The translations under genes were made by a program, and so were the position numbers. This document shows positions 15,926 through 24,812 of a stretch of 64,000 bases of DNA, piece by piece. The stretch's first letter is position 1; the number at the start of each line of letters is the position of its first letter. This DNA is from Cellulomonas xylanilytica (GTDB lineage: Bacteria > Actinomycetota > Actinomycetes > Actinomycetales > Cellulomonadaceae), in the NCBI RefSeq assembly GCF_007989805.1, contig NZ_BJUB01000012.1:62001-126000 (forward strand), in the 5' to 3' direction. A model generated the notes under the pieces. It made no database searches, had not been told where the DNA came from, and saw only the letters and a program-made list of their open reading frames with translations.

Positions 15926-18900
15926 TCAGCCCGCCCGGACGGTGAGCGTGCTGGGGCCGGCCGCCGTCGGGCGGATCTCGATGCGGTCCGCGATGGACTG
16001 CTTGAGCACCTCCACGTGCGAGACGACGCCGACCACGCGACCACCCGCCCGGAGCCGCCCGAGCTCGGCCAGCACGGCATCGAGCGTGTGCGGGTCGAGC
16101 GACCCGAACCCCTCGTCGACGAACAGCGTGCCGAGGTCGATCCCGCCGGCCTCCGCCGTCACGACGTCGGCCATGCCGAGCGCCAGGCACAGGGACACGT
16201 AGAAGGTCTCGCCGCCGGAGAGCGTGCGCGGGTCCCGCGCCTGCTCGGTGCGATGGTCGATGACGCGCATCGCCAGCCCGGTGTTCCGCGCCCGGACGTC
16301 CTCCTTCTCGTCGCTGCGGACCAGCTCGAACCGGCCGTCCGACATGACCAGCAGGCGCTCGTTCGCCGCGGCGACGACGTCCTCGAAGCGGCGCATCAGC
16401 ACGAAGGTGGCCAGGGACAGGTTCCGCGCGTTGTCGCCCCCGCCACCGCCCGTCAGGTCGGCGAGCCGGCTGACCGGACCGGCGGTCCCCAGCGCGTCGG
16501 CGAGGGCGGTCGCCGACGCGACCACTGCGTCCCCCGCGACGGCGGCGGCGGCGGAGCGCTCCTCCGCGACCCGGGCCTCGCCCGCGGTCCGCTCCGCCTC
16601 CAGCCGCGCGGCTGCCTCCGCGGTCGCGGCCGCGTCGACGTCCACCACGAGGTCGTCGGCGAGGGCCGCGATCTCCGGCTCGGCCAGCCCTGCGGTCACC
16701 CGGTCGAGCCGGGTGGCGTAGCCCGTCACGACGCGGTCGAGGTCCGCCAGCGCGCCCGCGTCGAGCGCCGCCGCGCGCGCGTCGTCGGCCGAGTCGAACC
16801 CGTGCGCGTCGAGGCCCTCGGCCAGCTCGACCTGCCGACGGCCGGCCTCGTCCTGGGCGGCGTCCTGCTCCACCAGCGCGTCGAGCACGGTGGCCGACGC
16901 CGCGACGCGTTCGAGCAGCTCCGCGTGCCGTGCGACGACCGTCGGGTGCTCCCCGCGGCCGACGACGACCTCCGCCTCGGCGGCGTCGAGGTCCAGGAGC
17001 GTCACCTCCAGCGTCGCCCGCTCCCCCGCGAGCCGGGCGACGGCGGCGGACCGCTCGGTCTCCCGGGCGCGCGTCTGCGCGTCGAAGTCGTCGAGCGCGG
17101 GGACCAGCCGGGCGACGTCCGTCTCTGCCGCACGCGACCGCGCGAGCGCCGCACGTGCCTCGTCGCACCGCTGCGTGGCGTCCTGCACCGTCCCGCTGCC
17201 GACGCGGCCGCGGAGCGCGCCGACGCGCTCCTCCAGGACGCTGCACCGCTCGGCCGCGGCACGCAGCGAGCTCTCGGCGGCCGCCCGGGCCGTCTCCGCC
17301 TGCTCGACCTGCTCGGCGGACACGTGGTCGGCACCGAGGACCGCCTTGGCAGGGTGCTCGGCGGACCCGCACACCGGGCAGGCGTCACCGGGGTCGAGCC
17401 GGGCGGCCAGCTCCCCGGCCAGGCCCGCGATCCGCGCCGCACGCAGGTCCCGCTCCGCGTCGAGCGCGACGGCTGCGGCAGCACCGGCCGCGGTCCGGGC
17501 GGCCAGCGCCTCGGCGAGGGACCGCTCCGCGGCGGCCAGGTCGGTGTGCGCAGCGACGGTCTCGATCGCCGCAGCCAGGTCGGAGGCGCGCTCACCGGCG
17601 GAGGCCGCCCGTGCCCGTGCCTCCTCCAGCTCCGTCAGCAGGGCAGCCCGCCCGGCCGGCCGGGTGGCGAACCACGCGTCGTCCGCCGCGAGGGCCGCGA
17701 CCAGGTCGTCGACGGTGTCCCGTGTCCGGCGCACCGCACGGCGACGCGACGTCAGCCCCGCCTCGACCTCGACCAGCCGGGCGAGCGCACCGGCCGCCTC
17801 GGCCGACGAACGCCCCGCGGCCTGCACGTGCGTCCGCAGGTCGGTGCCACGCGGGGGCGTCGCGATGTCGTCGGGTGCCCCGTCCAGCGCGGCGGTCACG
17901 GTCTTGCGGGCGGCGTCCAGAGCCGTGGCGGCCCGCTCGGCTCCCGCCAGCAGCGGCCGGACCGCCTGGGCCGCCCGTGCGGCGGCGAGCTGCAGGACGG
18001 CCTCGGCGTTCAGGTCCGCGGCCGCGTCCAGCGCCGCACGCTCCGTCCGCAACGTCGTCCGACGACGGAGCAGCGCGTCCGTGGCGGTCGACCGGTCCAG
18101 CTCCGCGCGCGCAGCGCCGCGCACCGCATCGGCCGCGACCGCTGCCGCACGTGCACCGGCGGCCCACGCGTCGAGCTCGTCGGTCCGTCCGGCCACCACC
18201 GACCGCACCGCAGCCACGAGCCCGTCACCGCGCAGGACGGCGTCGTCGATCGCCTGCCGGACGTCCGCCGCCTCGTCGTCGGCGAGCCGCGCCGCCCCGA
18301 CCAGCTGCGACGCCCCGGACGACAGCGCCACCCGGGCCGCGGCGCTCGCCCGGTCGCTCTCCCGACGCATCTCCGCCAGCCGGGACGCCAGCCGCTCGTA
18401 CACCTCGGTGCCGAAGATCTTCTGCAGCAGCACCCGCCGGTCCTCGGGCTTGGCACGCAGGAAGTGCGCGAACTCGCCCTGCGGCAGCACGATCGTCTGG
18501 ACGAACTGGGTGCGGTCCAGGCCGACGGCCTTCTGGATCTCGGCGCCGACCTCGTCCAGCCGGTTGCCCAGCGGCACGCCGACCGCGTCGAGGGTCGCCG
18601 GGTCGAGGTCCGTCCCGGCGGGCAGGCGCCACGCCTTCACCGACGCGTTCGCCGTGGTGGTGCCGCTCCCGCGCCGCTTCGCCCGCTGGTACGCGGGGGT
18701 GCGCCGCACGCGGTAGATGCCGGCAGGCACCTCGAACACCAGGTCGACCACGCTCTCGACGTCGTCCGCCGCGTACGCCGAGCGCAGCCTGTCCTCCGAC
18801 GCCTCGCTGGACGCGACCTTGCCGTACAGCGCGAACACGATCGCGTCGATCAGCGTCGACTTGCCCGAGCCGGTCGGCCCCTCCAGCAGGAACAGCCCGG

Positions 18901-18982
18901 CCTGGCCGAGCGCGTCGAAGTCGACGGTGTGCCGGCCGGCGAACGGCCCGATGGCCTGGAGCGTGAGGGTGCGCAGGTGCAT
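15926..18982 (-). CDS. sbcC: Exonuclease SbcCD, ATPase subunit SbcC
   Basis: A 1018-aa SMC-like ATPase, subunit of the SbcCD (Mre11-Rad50-like) nuclease that opens hairpins and processes double-strand ends. Walker A is GPTGSGKST (residues 35-43), the zinc hook CPVC lies at about 535-538 between two long coiled-coil arms, the signature is LSGGETFYVSLCLALG, and Walker B is LFVDEGFGSLD (about 953-963). The length is normal. The ATG overlaps the sbcD stop (TGATG). Confidence 0.95.
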   Translation of the reverse strand: MHLRTLTLQAIGPFAGRHTVDFDALGQAGLFLLEGPTGSGKSTLIDAIVFALYGKVASSEASEDRLRSAYAADDVESVVDLVFEVPAGIYRVRRTPAYQRAKRRGSGTTTANASVKAWRLPAGTDLDPATLDAVGVPLGNRLDEVGAEIQKAVGLDRTQFVQTIVLPQGEFAHFLRAKPEDRRVLLQKIFGTEVYERLASRLAEMRRESDRASAAARVALSSGASQLVGAARLADDEAADVRQAIDDAVLRGDGLVAAVRSVVAGRTDELDAWAAGARAAAVAADAVRGAARAELDRSTATDALLRRRTTLRTERAALDAAADLNAEAVLQLAAARAAQAVRPLLAGAERAATALDAARKTVTAALDGAPDDIATPPRGTDLRTHVQAAGRSSAEAAGALARLVEVEAGLTSRRRAVRRTRDTVDDLVAALAADDAWFATRPAGRAALLTELEEARARAASAGERASDLAAAIETVAAHTDLAAAERSLAEALAARTAAGAAAAVALDAERDLRAARIAGLAGELAARLDPGDACPVCGSAEHPAKAVLGADHVSAEQVEQAETARAAAESSLRAAAERCSVLEERVGALRGRVGSGTVQDATQRCDEARAALARSRAAETDVARLVPALDDFDAQTRARETERSAAVARLAGERATLEVTLLDLDAAEAEVVVGRGEHPTVVARHAELLERVAASATVLDALVEQDAAQDEAGRRQVELAEGLDAHGFDSADDARAAALDAGALADLDRVVTGYATRLDRVTAGLAEPEIAALADDLVVDVDAAATAEAAARLEAERTAGEARVAEERSAAAAVAGDAVVASATALADALGTAGPVSRLADLTGGGGGDNARNLSLATFVLMRRFEDVVAAANERLLVMSDGRFELVRSDEKEDVRARNTGLAMRVIDHRTEQARDPRTLSGGETFYVSLCLALGMADVVTAEAGGIDLGTLFVDEGFGSLDPHTLDAVLAELGRLRAGGRVVGVVSHVEVLKQSIADRIEIRPTAAGPSTLTVRAG

Positions 18983-20145
18983 CAGGCGCTCCGCTCCCAC
19001 CCGGCGACGTCCTCGTACGCACGGCGCAACACGTCCGCCTCGGCGGGCGTCGGGCCGTGGCCGGTGACGTGCGCGAGGAAGTCGGCGGTCACGTCGAGCG
19101 GGTCGTGCGCCGCCGTGACGACCGCCGTGCGCGAGGAGCCCGCCGACGGCGCCGCGCGGTGGTGCACCACGAGCGCGTGCGGGAAGCGCTGCTTGACCCG
19201 GCGGTACAGGTCCTCCGGGCGGTGCGGGTCCGTGACGGTCACCCGCGTCCACGCATCGGTGTGCGGTGCCCCCGCCGCGCCGAGCAGCTCCTCGAGGGTG
19301 CCCGTGACGTCGGCGAGCCGGCGCGGCACCGGCGCGGTGACCAGCGAGGTCCGCACCTGACCGCCCGACAGGTCCACCAGGACCGTGGACTTGGCGTGGT
19401 GCTGCTCCGAGAACGAGTACGCGAGCGGCGACCCGCTGTAGCGCAGGACGGTGCCGTCGACGCCTGACACCGTCTGCGGTCCGTGCAGGTGGCCCAGCGC
19501 CACGTAGTCCGCGCCCGCGAACACACCGGCGGGGACCTGGTCCACGCCGCCGACGCGGATGTCGCGCTCGGAGTCCGTCGGGGCGCCGCCGATGACGAAC
19601 GCGTGAGCCGCCACCACCGCCCGCGGGCAGGCAGCACCGCGGCGCGCCGCGAGGTCGTCCCGGACCCGTCGCATCGCCGCCGCGGCCACCGCCTGGTGCG
19701 AGCGGGCCAGCAGCTCGGGACCGTCGGCCAGCTCGACCCGCGCGAAGTCCGGGTCCAGGTACGGGATGCCGTACACCAGCACGTCGCCCGCGTCGTCGGG
19801 GAGCACCACCGGCTCCGCGAGGCCCGCGACGCGCGTGCGCAGCCGGACCCGGTCCCGCATCAGGGCCGACCCGAAGCCCAGCCGCGTCGCCGAGTCGTGG
19901 TTGCCCGACGTCACGACCACCGTGGTGTGCTCGGCCAGGCGGGCGAGCGTCTCCGACAGGAGCGTCACGGCCTCGACGGGCGGGATCGCACGGTCGTACA
20001 CGTCCCCCGCGACCACCACGGCGTCGACCTGCTCGGCGCGCACGACGTCGACCAGGTGGTCCAGGTACGCCGCCTGGTGGTCGATCAGGTCGACCCCGTG
20101 CAGCGACCGGCCCAGGTGCCAGTCCGACGTGTGCAACAACCGCAT
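18982..20145 (-). CDS. sbcD: Exonuclease SbcCD, nuclease subunit SbcD
   Basis: The 387-aa metallophosphoesterase has all Mre11-type motifs in order: TSDWHLGR (D8, H10), VAGDVYDR, TSGNHDSATR, and ALGHLHGPQ. The C-terminal capping region (about 290-387) is shorter on conserved residues, as is usual. It is the first gene of sbcDC. ATG 20145 has TACGTT exactly 6 bases upstream, so the operon message is probably leaderless. Confidence 0.95.
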   Translation of the reverse strand: MRLLHTSDWHLGRSLHGVDLIDHQAAYLDHLVDVVRAEQVDAVVVAGDVYDRAIPPVEAVTLLSETLARLAEHTTVVVTSGNHDSATRLGFGSALMRDRVRLRTRVAGLAEPVVLPDDAGDVLVYGIPYLDPDFARVELADGPELLARSHQAVAAAAMRRVRDDLAARRGAACPRAVVAAHAFVIGGAPTDSERDIRVGGVDQVPAGVFAGADYVALGHLHGPQTVSGVDGTVLRYSGSPLAYSFSEQHHAKSTVLVDLSGGQVRTSLVTAPVPRRLADVTGTLEELLGAAGAPHTDAWTRVTVTDPHRPEDLYRRVKQRFPHALVVHHRAAPSAGSSRTAVVTAAHDPLDVTADFLAHVTGHGPTPAEADVLRRAYEDVAGWERSA

Positions 20146-20157
20146 GCCGCGAACGTA
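20146..20157 (-). promoter_or_regulatory. Leaderless promoter of sbcDC
   Basis: TACGTT (20157-20152) followed by 6 bases and ATG 20145 on the minus strand. Confidence 0.55.
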
Positions 20158-20201
20158 AACCAGCCCACCGACAGACCGGCCGACCAGGGCCGGGTGTGGC
20201 G

Positions 20202-20540
20202 TCAGACGGACGTCACAGGCTCCGCGGGGAGCTCACCGCTGAGCCCGACCATGTCCAGCACGTCGCGCAGCACGCGGTGCGGGTCCAGGAGCGTGACGGG
20301 GATGCCCGCCTCGGACGCCGCGAGGTGCAGCTGCAGCACGAAGGCGATGCCCGACGAGTCGATGAAGGTCGCGTCGGTCGAGTCGATCACCACCGGCAGC
20401 CCGCTGACCAGGGCCAGTCCCATGCAGGCGCTCGCCTCGTCGCGCAGCGCGGCGTCGATCTCCCCGACGAGGACGATGACGGTCCGCGCGTCCTGGGCAT
20501 CGACCCTGATGGTCCCGGCGGCAGCCGCGTGATCGATCAC
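20202..20540 (-). CDS. STAS-domain anti-sigma factor antagonist
   Basis: A 112-aa single STAS domain of the SpoIIAA/RsbV type. VIVLVGEIDAALRDE forms the first strands, and FIDSSGIAFVLQL carries the serine (S62 or S63) that a partner kinase/anti-sigma factor would phosphorylate. Such proteins release sigma factors when unphosphorylated. No RsbW-like kinase or cognate sigma factor is adjacent, so the partner is elsewhere. GTG 20540 follows GAGGAG with a 7-base spacer. Confidence 0.88.
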   Translation of the reverse strand: MIDHAAAAGTIRVDAQDARTVIVLVGEIDAALRDEASACMGLALVSGLPVVIDSTDATFIDSSGIAFVLQLHLAASEAGIPVTLLDPHRVLRDVLDMVGLSGELPAEPVTSV

Positions 20541-20675
20541 GAAAACTCTCCTCAGTGCTGACCCCCGTCGCCGGACCTGCTTCCCGGCGGGTAGACGCTA
20601 CCCGTCCTGCTGGAAGGCGCCATCCGAACTGTGAGAACGGACGTGGACGCCGGGCGGTTCCCCGCAGGCGCGGGC

Positions 20676-20687
20676 TAGCCTCGTGCG
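20676..20687 (+). promoter_or_regulatory. Leaderless promoter of the PPOX reductase gene
   Basis: TAGCCT (20676-20681) followed by 6 bases and ATG 20688, with no ribosome-binding sequence. Confidence 0.6.
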
Positions 20688-21080
20688 ATGGCCCATCACG
20701 AGCTCCCCGCCAGCCACGCCGACCTGCTGGAGCGCCCCACCTTCGCGCACCTGGCCACGGTCGCCCCGGACGGCTCCCCGCACAGCAGCGTCATGTGGTT
20801 CGAGTGGGACGGCGAGGTGCTGCGGTTCACGCACACGTCGACCCGCCAGAAGTTCAAGAACCTCCAGCACGAGCCTCGCGTCGCCATCTCGATCCACGAC
20901 CCCGAGAACCCGTACCGGTCGCTCGAGGTCCGCGGCACCGTCGTGGAGACGGTTCCCGACGACGAGGTCGCCAGCTTCTACAAGTCGCTGCAGGCGCGGT
21001 ACGGCGAGGACTACGGGATCACCGACGCCGCGAAGCGCGTGATCCTCACGGTCCGCCCGGACACCTTCGTCACCAAGTAG
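20688..21080 (+). CDS. PPOX-class F420-dependent oxidoreductase
   Basis: A 130-aa split-barrel flavin/deazaflavin-binding protein. LERPTFAHLATVAPDGSPHSS and VMWFEWDGEVLRFTHTSTRQK followed by NLQHEPRVAISIHDPENPYR are diagnostic of the PPOX-class F420-dependent enzymes of actinobacteria. The substrate is not predictable; relatives reduce biliverdin, quinones or xenobiotics. It converges with the YbaK gene with one base between stops. The ORF starts 6 bases after a TAGCCT box. Confidence 0.88.
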   Translation: MAHHELPASHADLLERPTFAHLATVAPDGSPHSSVMWFEWDGEVLRFTHTSTRQKFKNLQHEPRVAISIHDPENPYRSLEVRGTVVETVPDDEVASFYKSLQARYGEDYGITDAAKRVILTVRPDTFVTK

Positions 21081-21081
21081 C

Positions 21082-21576
21082 TCACTCGCTCTCGGGCTCG
21101 GTCACGTCCGAGACCGTTGCGTCCAGCGCGCGCACCAGCTGGGCTCCGTCGACGGTCGCGGCGACGCCGTGCGCCCCGCCGCCGATGGACACGGTCCGCT
21201 CCCGGACGCGCGAGTCGGCGACGACCGGCCACGCCACGAGCGAGCCGAACGGCGTGATCGTCCCGCGCTCGTAGCCCGTGACGTCCTTCGCGGTGGCCGC
21301 GTCGGGCATCGAGAGGCGCGACACCCCGAGCAGCGCGCGCAGCTTGGGCCACGAGATGGTCCGTCCGCCGGGCACCAGCACGAAGAGGAAGTCGTCGTCG
21401 CCGCGGCGCACCACGATCGTCTTGACGACGCCGGCGGGGTCGATGCCGCGCGCCTGCGCCGCCTCCGCCAACGAGCCGACGCGTCCGTGCCGGGTGACCT
21501 GGAACTCGATGCCCGACGACTCCAGGCCCGCGAGCGCCCGGCGCTCCCCGTCGGTCGGTGCGGCTGCGTCACTCAT
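21082..21576 (-). CDS. YbaK/EbsC-family aminoacyl-tRNA deacylase-like protein
   Basis: The 164-aa protein has the YbaK/ProX editing fold: SSGIEFQVTRHGRVGSLAEA, then GVVKTIVVRRGDDDFLFVLVPGG with the conserved catalytic-site lysine in VVKT, and a GYERGTITPFG loop. Family members hydrolyse mischarged tRNAs such as Cys-tRNA(Pro). ATG 21576 is preceded at 6 bases by TACAGT (leaderless). Which tRNA is edited cannot be told. Confidence 0.88.
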   Translation of the reverse strand: MSDAAAPTDGERRALAGLESSGIEFQVTRHGRVGSLAEAAQARGIDPAGVVKTIVVRRGDDDFLFVLVPGGRTISWPKLRALLGVSRLSMPDAATAKDVTGYERGTITPFGSLVAWPVVADSRVRERTVSIGGGAHGVAATVDGAQLVRALDATVSDVTEPESE

Positions 21577-21588
21577 CCGGTCACTGTA
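21577..21588 (-). promoter_or_regulatory. Leaderless promoter of the YbaK-like gene
   Basis: TACAGT (21588-21583) followed by 6 bases and ATG 21576. Confidence 0.6.
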
Positions 21589-21729
21589 GGACCGGCTCGT
21601 CGCCACCCGCCTCCTGCGGGAGGGCCGTGGAACACCGTTGCGACCCTGGGCGGGCCGACCACCCCAACGGTTCCGACGTGGTGTTCGTTCTCTCTGTGAC
21701 AGCTCGTCCGCACGGCAAGGGGGTGACGC

Positions 21730-22284
21730 ATGGCCGCCTGGGAGCAGGTGCTCGAGGAGGTGCTGCGCGACCGGCGCTCGGCGCTGGTCGGCTACGCGGC
21801 CCTGTTCACCCTCGACCGGGGTGATGCGGAGGACCTCGCGCACGACGCGATCATCCGCACCTTCGCGAAGCGGCGCGCACTGACGGACGTGTTCTCCGCC
21901 GAGGGCTATGTGCGTGCCGTCATCCGCACGATGTACATCGACTCCACACGGCGCTCGGTCTCCTGGCGCGCCAAGGTGCACCTGCTTGCGGAGACCGGGC
22001 ACGCCCCGTCGCCCGAGCGCGCCACGGAGGCCGTCCTGGACGTCCGCGCGGCGCTCGCCGGCCTGGCGCCGCGTGAGCGGGCCGTCGCGGTGCTGCGGTT
22101 CTTCGACGACCTCACCGTCCCGGAGATCGCGCACGAGCTCGACCTGAGCACGGGCGCCGTGAAGAGGTACCTGTCCGACGCCACCGCGAAGCTCCGCAGC
22201 GTGCTCGGGCCGGACGCCCTGCCCGACGAGACCTCCGTCGTCCGCCCTGTCACCCCTGTCCGGACCGGAAGGAGCGAGCCATGA
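21730..22284 (+). CDS. ECF-type RNA polymerase sigma factor (SigE-like)
   Basis: A 184-aa sigma-70 family protein with region 2 (residues about 15-80, including DAEDLAHDAIIRTFAKR and a short YVRAVIRTMYIDSTRR region 2.4) and region 4 (about 108-160, LAPRERAVAVLRFFDDLTVPEIAHELDLSTGAVKRYL; only part shown in the motif sense). AAGGGGG precedes the ATG. The stop overlaps the next start by 4 bases, and the coupled membrane protein is a likely regulator. No target promoter motif was recognised. Confidence 0.88.
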   Translation: MAAWEQVLEEVLRDRRSALVGYAALFTLDRGDAEDLAHDAIIRTFAKRRALTDVFSAEGYVRAVIRTMYIDSTRRSVSWRAKVHLLAETGHAPSPERATEAVLDVRAALAGLAPRERAVAVLRFFDDLTVPEIAHELDLSTGAVKRYLSDATAKLRSVLGPDALPDETSVVRPVTPVRTGRSEP

Positions 22285-22946
22285 CCGCCCCGCTGCGCGA
22301 CCTCCTCGGAGAGCTCGCCGACCACGAGGCCCGCATCTCCGCTTCCTCGGCACCCGACGCCGGAACAGAGGCTCTGCACATGCGTACCCGGATCCGTCGT
22401 CTCCGCGCTCGTCGCCTCGCTGCCGTCTCAGTGGGAGCCGCGGCCGTCGTCGCGGTCGGCATCGTCACCGCCAACGCCGTCACGGCACCGCCCGCCCTCC
22501 TGCCGGTGGCGCCGGAGCCGAGCGCGTCGGTGACGTCGAGCCCCTCCCCGTCGCTGCCGCCGTCGCCGTCGCCGTCGCCGTCCACCGTCAGCCCGTCACC
22601 GACGGCGACGCCTCCGGTCGTCGTCGAGACACCGCCTGCCGCCCTGCCCCAGGCGGCGGACGTCACGCACGGCAACGAGGTGTGGGGCACGTACGTGGCG
22701 GTCGTCGACTCGTTCGAGTCCCCGACCGCGCTCGCCGCCAAGGAACGCATCACCGAGCTCGGGTACCAGTCCTCGGGCGGCGACATCGGGTGCGACCAGG
22801 GTGCGGCTGAGACGCTCGGGCTCCCGCAGGACGTCATGGTCGTGGCGTCGTACTTCGCGACGGAGCAGGACGCGGCCCTGTTCGCGCAGATGTACGGGCC
22901 GGACGCGCTGGGCATCGCGAAGGTGACGCTCTACTGCCTCGACTGA
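22281..22946 (+). CDS. Single-pass membrane protein coupled to the ECF sigma factor
   Basis: A 221-aa protein with a cytoplasmic N-terminus (residues 1-45, a possible sigma-binding region), one membrane helix (about 47-68), a long Pro/Ser linker with PSPSPSPS runs (about 75-115), and an extracytoplasmic domain (about 125-221) with two cysteines (GGDIGCDQG and LYCLD) that could form a disulfide. The outer domain has an SPOR-like strand-helix pattern, but this is not certain. The 4-base overlap with the sigma gene suggests an anti-sigma role. No zinc-type HxxxCxxC motif is seen. Confidence 0.75.
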   Translation: MTAPLRDLLGELADHEARISASSAPDAGTEALHMRTRIRRLRARRLAAVSVGAAAVVAVGIVTANAVTAPPALLPVAPEPSASVTSSPSPSLPPSPSPSPSTVSPSPTATPPVVVETPPAALPQAADVTHGNEVWGTYVAVVDSFESPTALAAKERITELGYQSSGGDIGCDQGAAETLGLPQDVMVVASYFATEQDAALFAQMYGPDALGIAKVTLYCLD

Positions 22947-23032
22947 CGACGAGGCGGCACGCCTGAGCACGCGCCGCGGTGCCGCACCTGCGTCCTTCCG
23001 ACATGCTGGGTCGGACCGACGAGAGGACGTGC

Positions 23033-23743
23033 ATGCTGACCAGCCTGATCCTGGGCGTCGTCCTGATGAACGTCCTGGCGCTGGCGCTCGTCGTCGCCCG
23101 CAGCCGGGTGTACCGCACACCGCTGTACCGGCCCATGCTGCTGAACCTCGCGCTGTCGGTCGCGCCCCTGCTGGTCCTGGTGGGCGGGCTCGCGTTGACG
23201 GTCACGGCCGGGCTCGTCGTGCCCCGACCCGTGGTCGTGGCGCTGCTGGTGCTCGTGGGGCTCGTCTGGCTGCTCCTGCTGCCGAACGCGGGGTACCTGA
23301 TCACCGAGCTCAACCTCAGCCACCGTCGCGACGGGGACGGCGTGCCGATGTGGTTCGACGTCGTTCTCGTGATCTCGCTCGCGATGTCGGGGGTGCTGAA
23401 CACGGTGCTCAACGTGTTCGCCGCACAGCTCGTGTGGGTGCTCCAGGTGCACGGTGACGAGGCGGCGCCGCTGCAGAGCCTGGACGCGCGCCTGATCGTC
23501 GTCGCCATCCTGGTGCTGGTCTCGTTCGGGATGTACCTCGGCCGCTCGGTGCGGCTGAACAGCTGGGACGTCCGGCACCCCCGCTCGCTCGTCACGAAGG
23601 TGGTGGACCACCTCCGCGGGCCCGGTGCGGTGGGCACCCTGCTCGGCTTCACGTTCCTGCACGCCCTGTTCCTCGGGATCATCTACCTCGTGGTCGTCGG
23701 TCCGGTGGTCGCGGGGCTGATCGCCCTGGAGCAGGCGCGATGA
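23033..23743 (+). CDS. DUF1361 membrane protein
   Basis: The 236-aa protein has about six membrane helices and the DUF1361 signature LLLPNAGYLITELNLSHR in the loop after helix 3, with FGMYLGRSVRLNSWD further on. Function unknown. ATG 23033 follows GAGAGGACGTGC. The last codon overlaps a 16-codon ORF (ATGA at 23740), which itself overlaps the propeller-protein gene, so the chain is probably cotranscribed. Confidence 0.82.
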   Translation: MLTSLILGVVLMNVLALALVVARSRVYRTPLYRPMLLNLALSVAPLLVLVGGLALTVTAGLVVPRPVVVALLVLVGLVWLLLLPNAGYLITELNLSHRRDGDGVPMWFDVVLVISLAMSGVLNTVLNVFAAQLVWVLQVHGDEAAPLQSLDARLIVVAILVLVSFGMYLGRSVRLNSWDVRHPRSLVTKVVDHLRGPGAVGTLLGFTFLHALFLGIIYLVVVGPVVAGLIALEQAR

Positions 23744-23790
23744 CCGACGACGTCCTGAGGCTCGCGCGCATGGCGGGGCGGAGCCGATGA
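23740..23790 (+). CDS. Bridging mini-ORF (16 aa)
   Basis: ATG 23740 overlaps the DUF1361 stop and TGA 23788-23790 overlaps the ATG of the next gene, each by an ATGA tetranucleotide. The product would be MTDDVLRLARMAGRSR. It may serve only to carry terminating ribosomes to the next start. A chance frame cannot be excluded. Confidence 0.35.
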   Translation: MTDDVLRLARMAGRSR

Positions 23791-24812
23791 CGACGAGCGT
23801 CCGCCTGCTCTGGGACATGGTCGACGGGCCGATGCCGCGCGGCCTGCTGGGCGTCGGCAGCGGCGACCTGACGAGCACGGACACCGAGCACGTGCTGTAC
23901 CTGGGCGGCTTCTCGACGACGTTCCGCAACCGGTTCTACCGCGCGACGGCGCCGCGCGGTGCGGACCTGGCGTCGGCCGGGTGGACGGTCGACGTCGACG
24001 CGCGCGGACGCGCCCGGCCGCTGGTCGCCGATCCACCTCGCGGGGCGTGGGACCGCGGCGGCATGCACACGCCGAGCTACCTGCCTGCCGGCGACGGCAC
24101 CCCGGCCCGGATCTACTACGCGGGCCGGCGTGGTCGCCGCCACGTCGGCGCCGGAAGCTCGTACGCGATCGGGGTCCTGGAGCACAGCGGTGGCACGTGG
24201 CGCCGGCGCAGCCGGCCCGTCCTCACCGGCAGCGGGTACCGCAGCAGCGTGCTGGAACCTCTCGTCGTCCGTGCCGGCGAGAGGCATCACCTCTGGTACC
24301 TCGCCACGCCGCACGAGGTCGCCCCCGGGGAGCAGCCGGACTACCAGCTCATGTCGACGTCGAGCGAGGACGGCCTGACCGGGTGGACCGCGCCCGAGGT
24401 CTTCTGCACGGCCGCGGAGGGGTTCTTCGACAACGCGGTGATCCGCACCGGGGCCGGGTGGCTCATGGTCCTCGCGCGCGGCACCAACCTGCACGGGACG
24501 ACGCCCTACCCGGAGCAGGGCCTCTGGGTCATGACGGCGTCCGAGCCGAGCGTGCACCGCGCGGACTGGGGGGCGCCGAGGCGACTCCTGGACACGGGTG
24601 CGCCGGGCACACCCCGCTGGATGGGCCGCGGCGTCTGCGACCCCACCCTCGGGTTCTCCGACGACGGGCGTCTCACGGTCGTGCTGACCGGGACGGCCGA
24701 CGCACCTCCCTGGCCGAGGCTGCTGGTGTCGCGCCTCCTTTATCGCCGACGGCTTCCCCCGCCGGCCCCCTTCTACCTGGCCACCGGCTCCGTCACGCTG
24801 GACCTGCCGTGA
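23787..24812 (+). CDS. Five-bladed beta-propeller protein, GH43/GH32/GH62-like
   Basis: A 341-aa protein without a signal peptide whose pattern resembles the glycoside hydrolase five-bladed propeller superfamily: LYLGGFSTTFRNRFYRATAP, RIYYAGRRGRRHVGAGSSYA, RSSVLEPLVVRAGERHHLWY, FFDNAVIRTGAGWLMVLARG and GRGVCDPTLGFSDDG as successive blades. The catalytic acid set was not identified with certainty and hydrolase activity is not claimed. Being cytosolic, it might act on an activated sugar or intracellular glycan. It overlaps its kinase-like neighbour (GTGA). Confidence 0.65.
   Translation: MTTSVRLLWDMVDGPMPRGLLGVGSGDLTSTDTEHVLYLGGFSTTFRNRFYRATAPRGADLASAGWTVDVDARGRARPLVADPPRGAWDRGGMHTPSYLPAGDGTPARIYYAGRRGRRHVGAGSSYAIGVLEHSGGTWRRRSRPVLTGSGYRSSVLEPLVVRAGERHHLWYLATPHEVAPGEQPDYQLMSTSSEDGLTGWTAPEVFCTAAEGFFDNAVIRTGAGWLMVLARGTNLHGTTPYPEQGLWVMTASEPSVHRADWGAPRRLLDTGAPGTPRWMGRGVCDPTLGFSDDGRLTVVLTGTADAPPWPRLLVSRLLYRRRLPPPAPFYLATGSVTLDLP

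Noticed and set aside
16016-19360. Long plus-strand frame opposite sbcC and part of sbcD
   Set aside because: The minus strand carries all SbcC and SbcD motifs. The plus frame shows no domain and has biased Arg/Gly/Pro composition.
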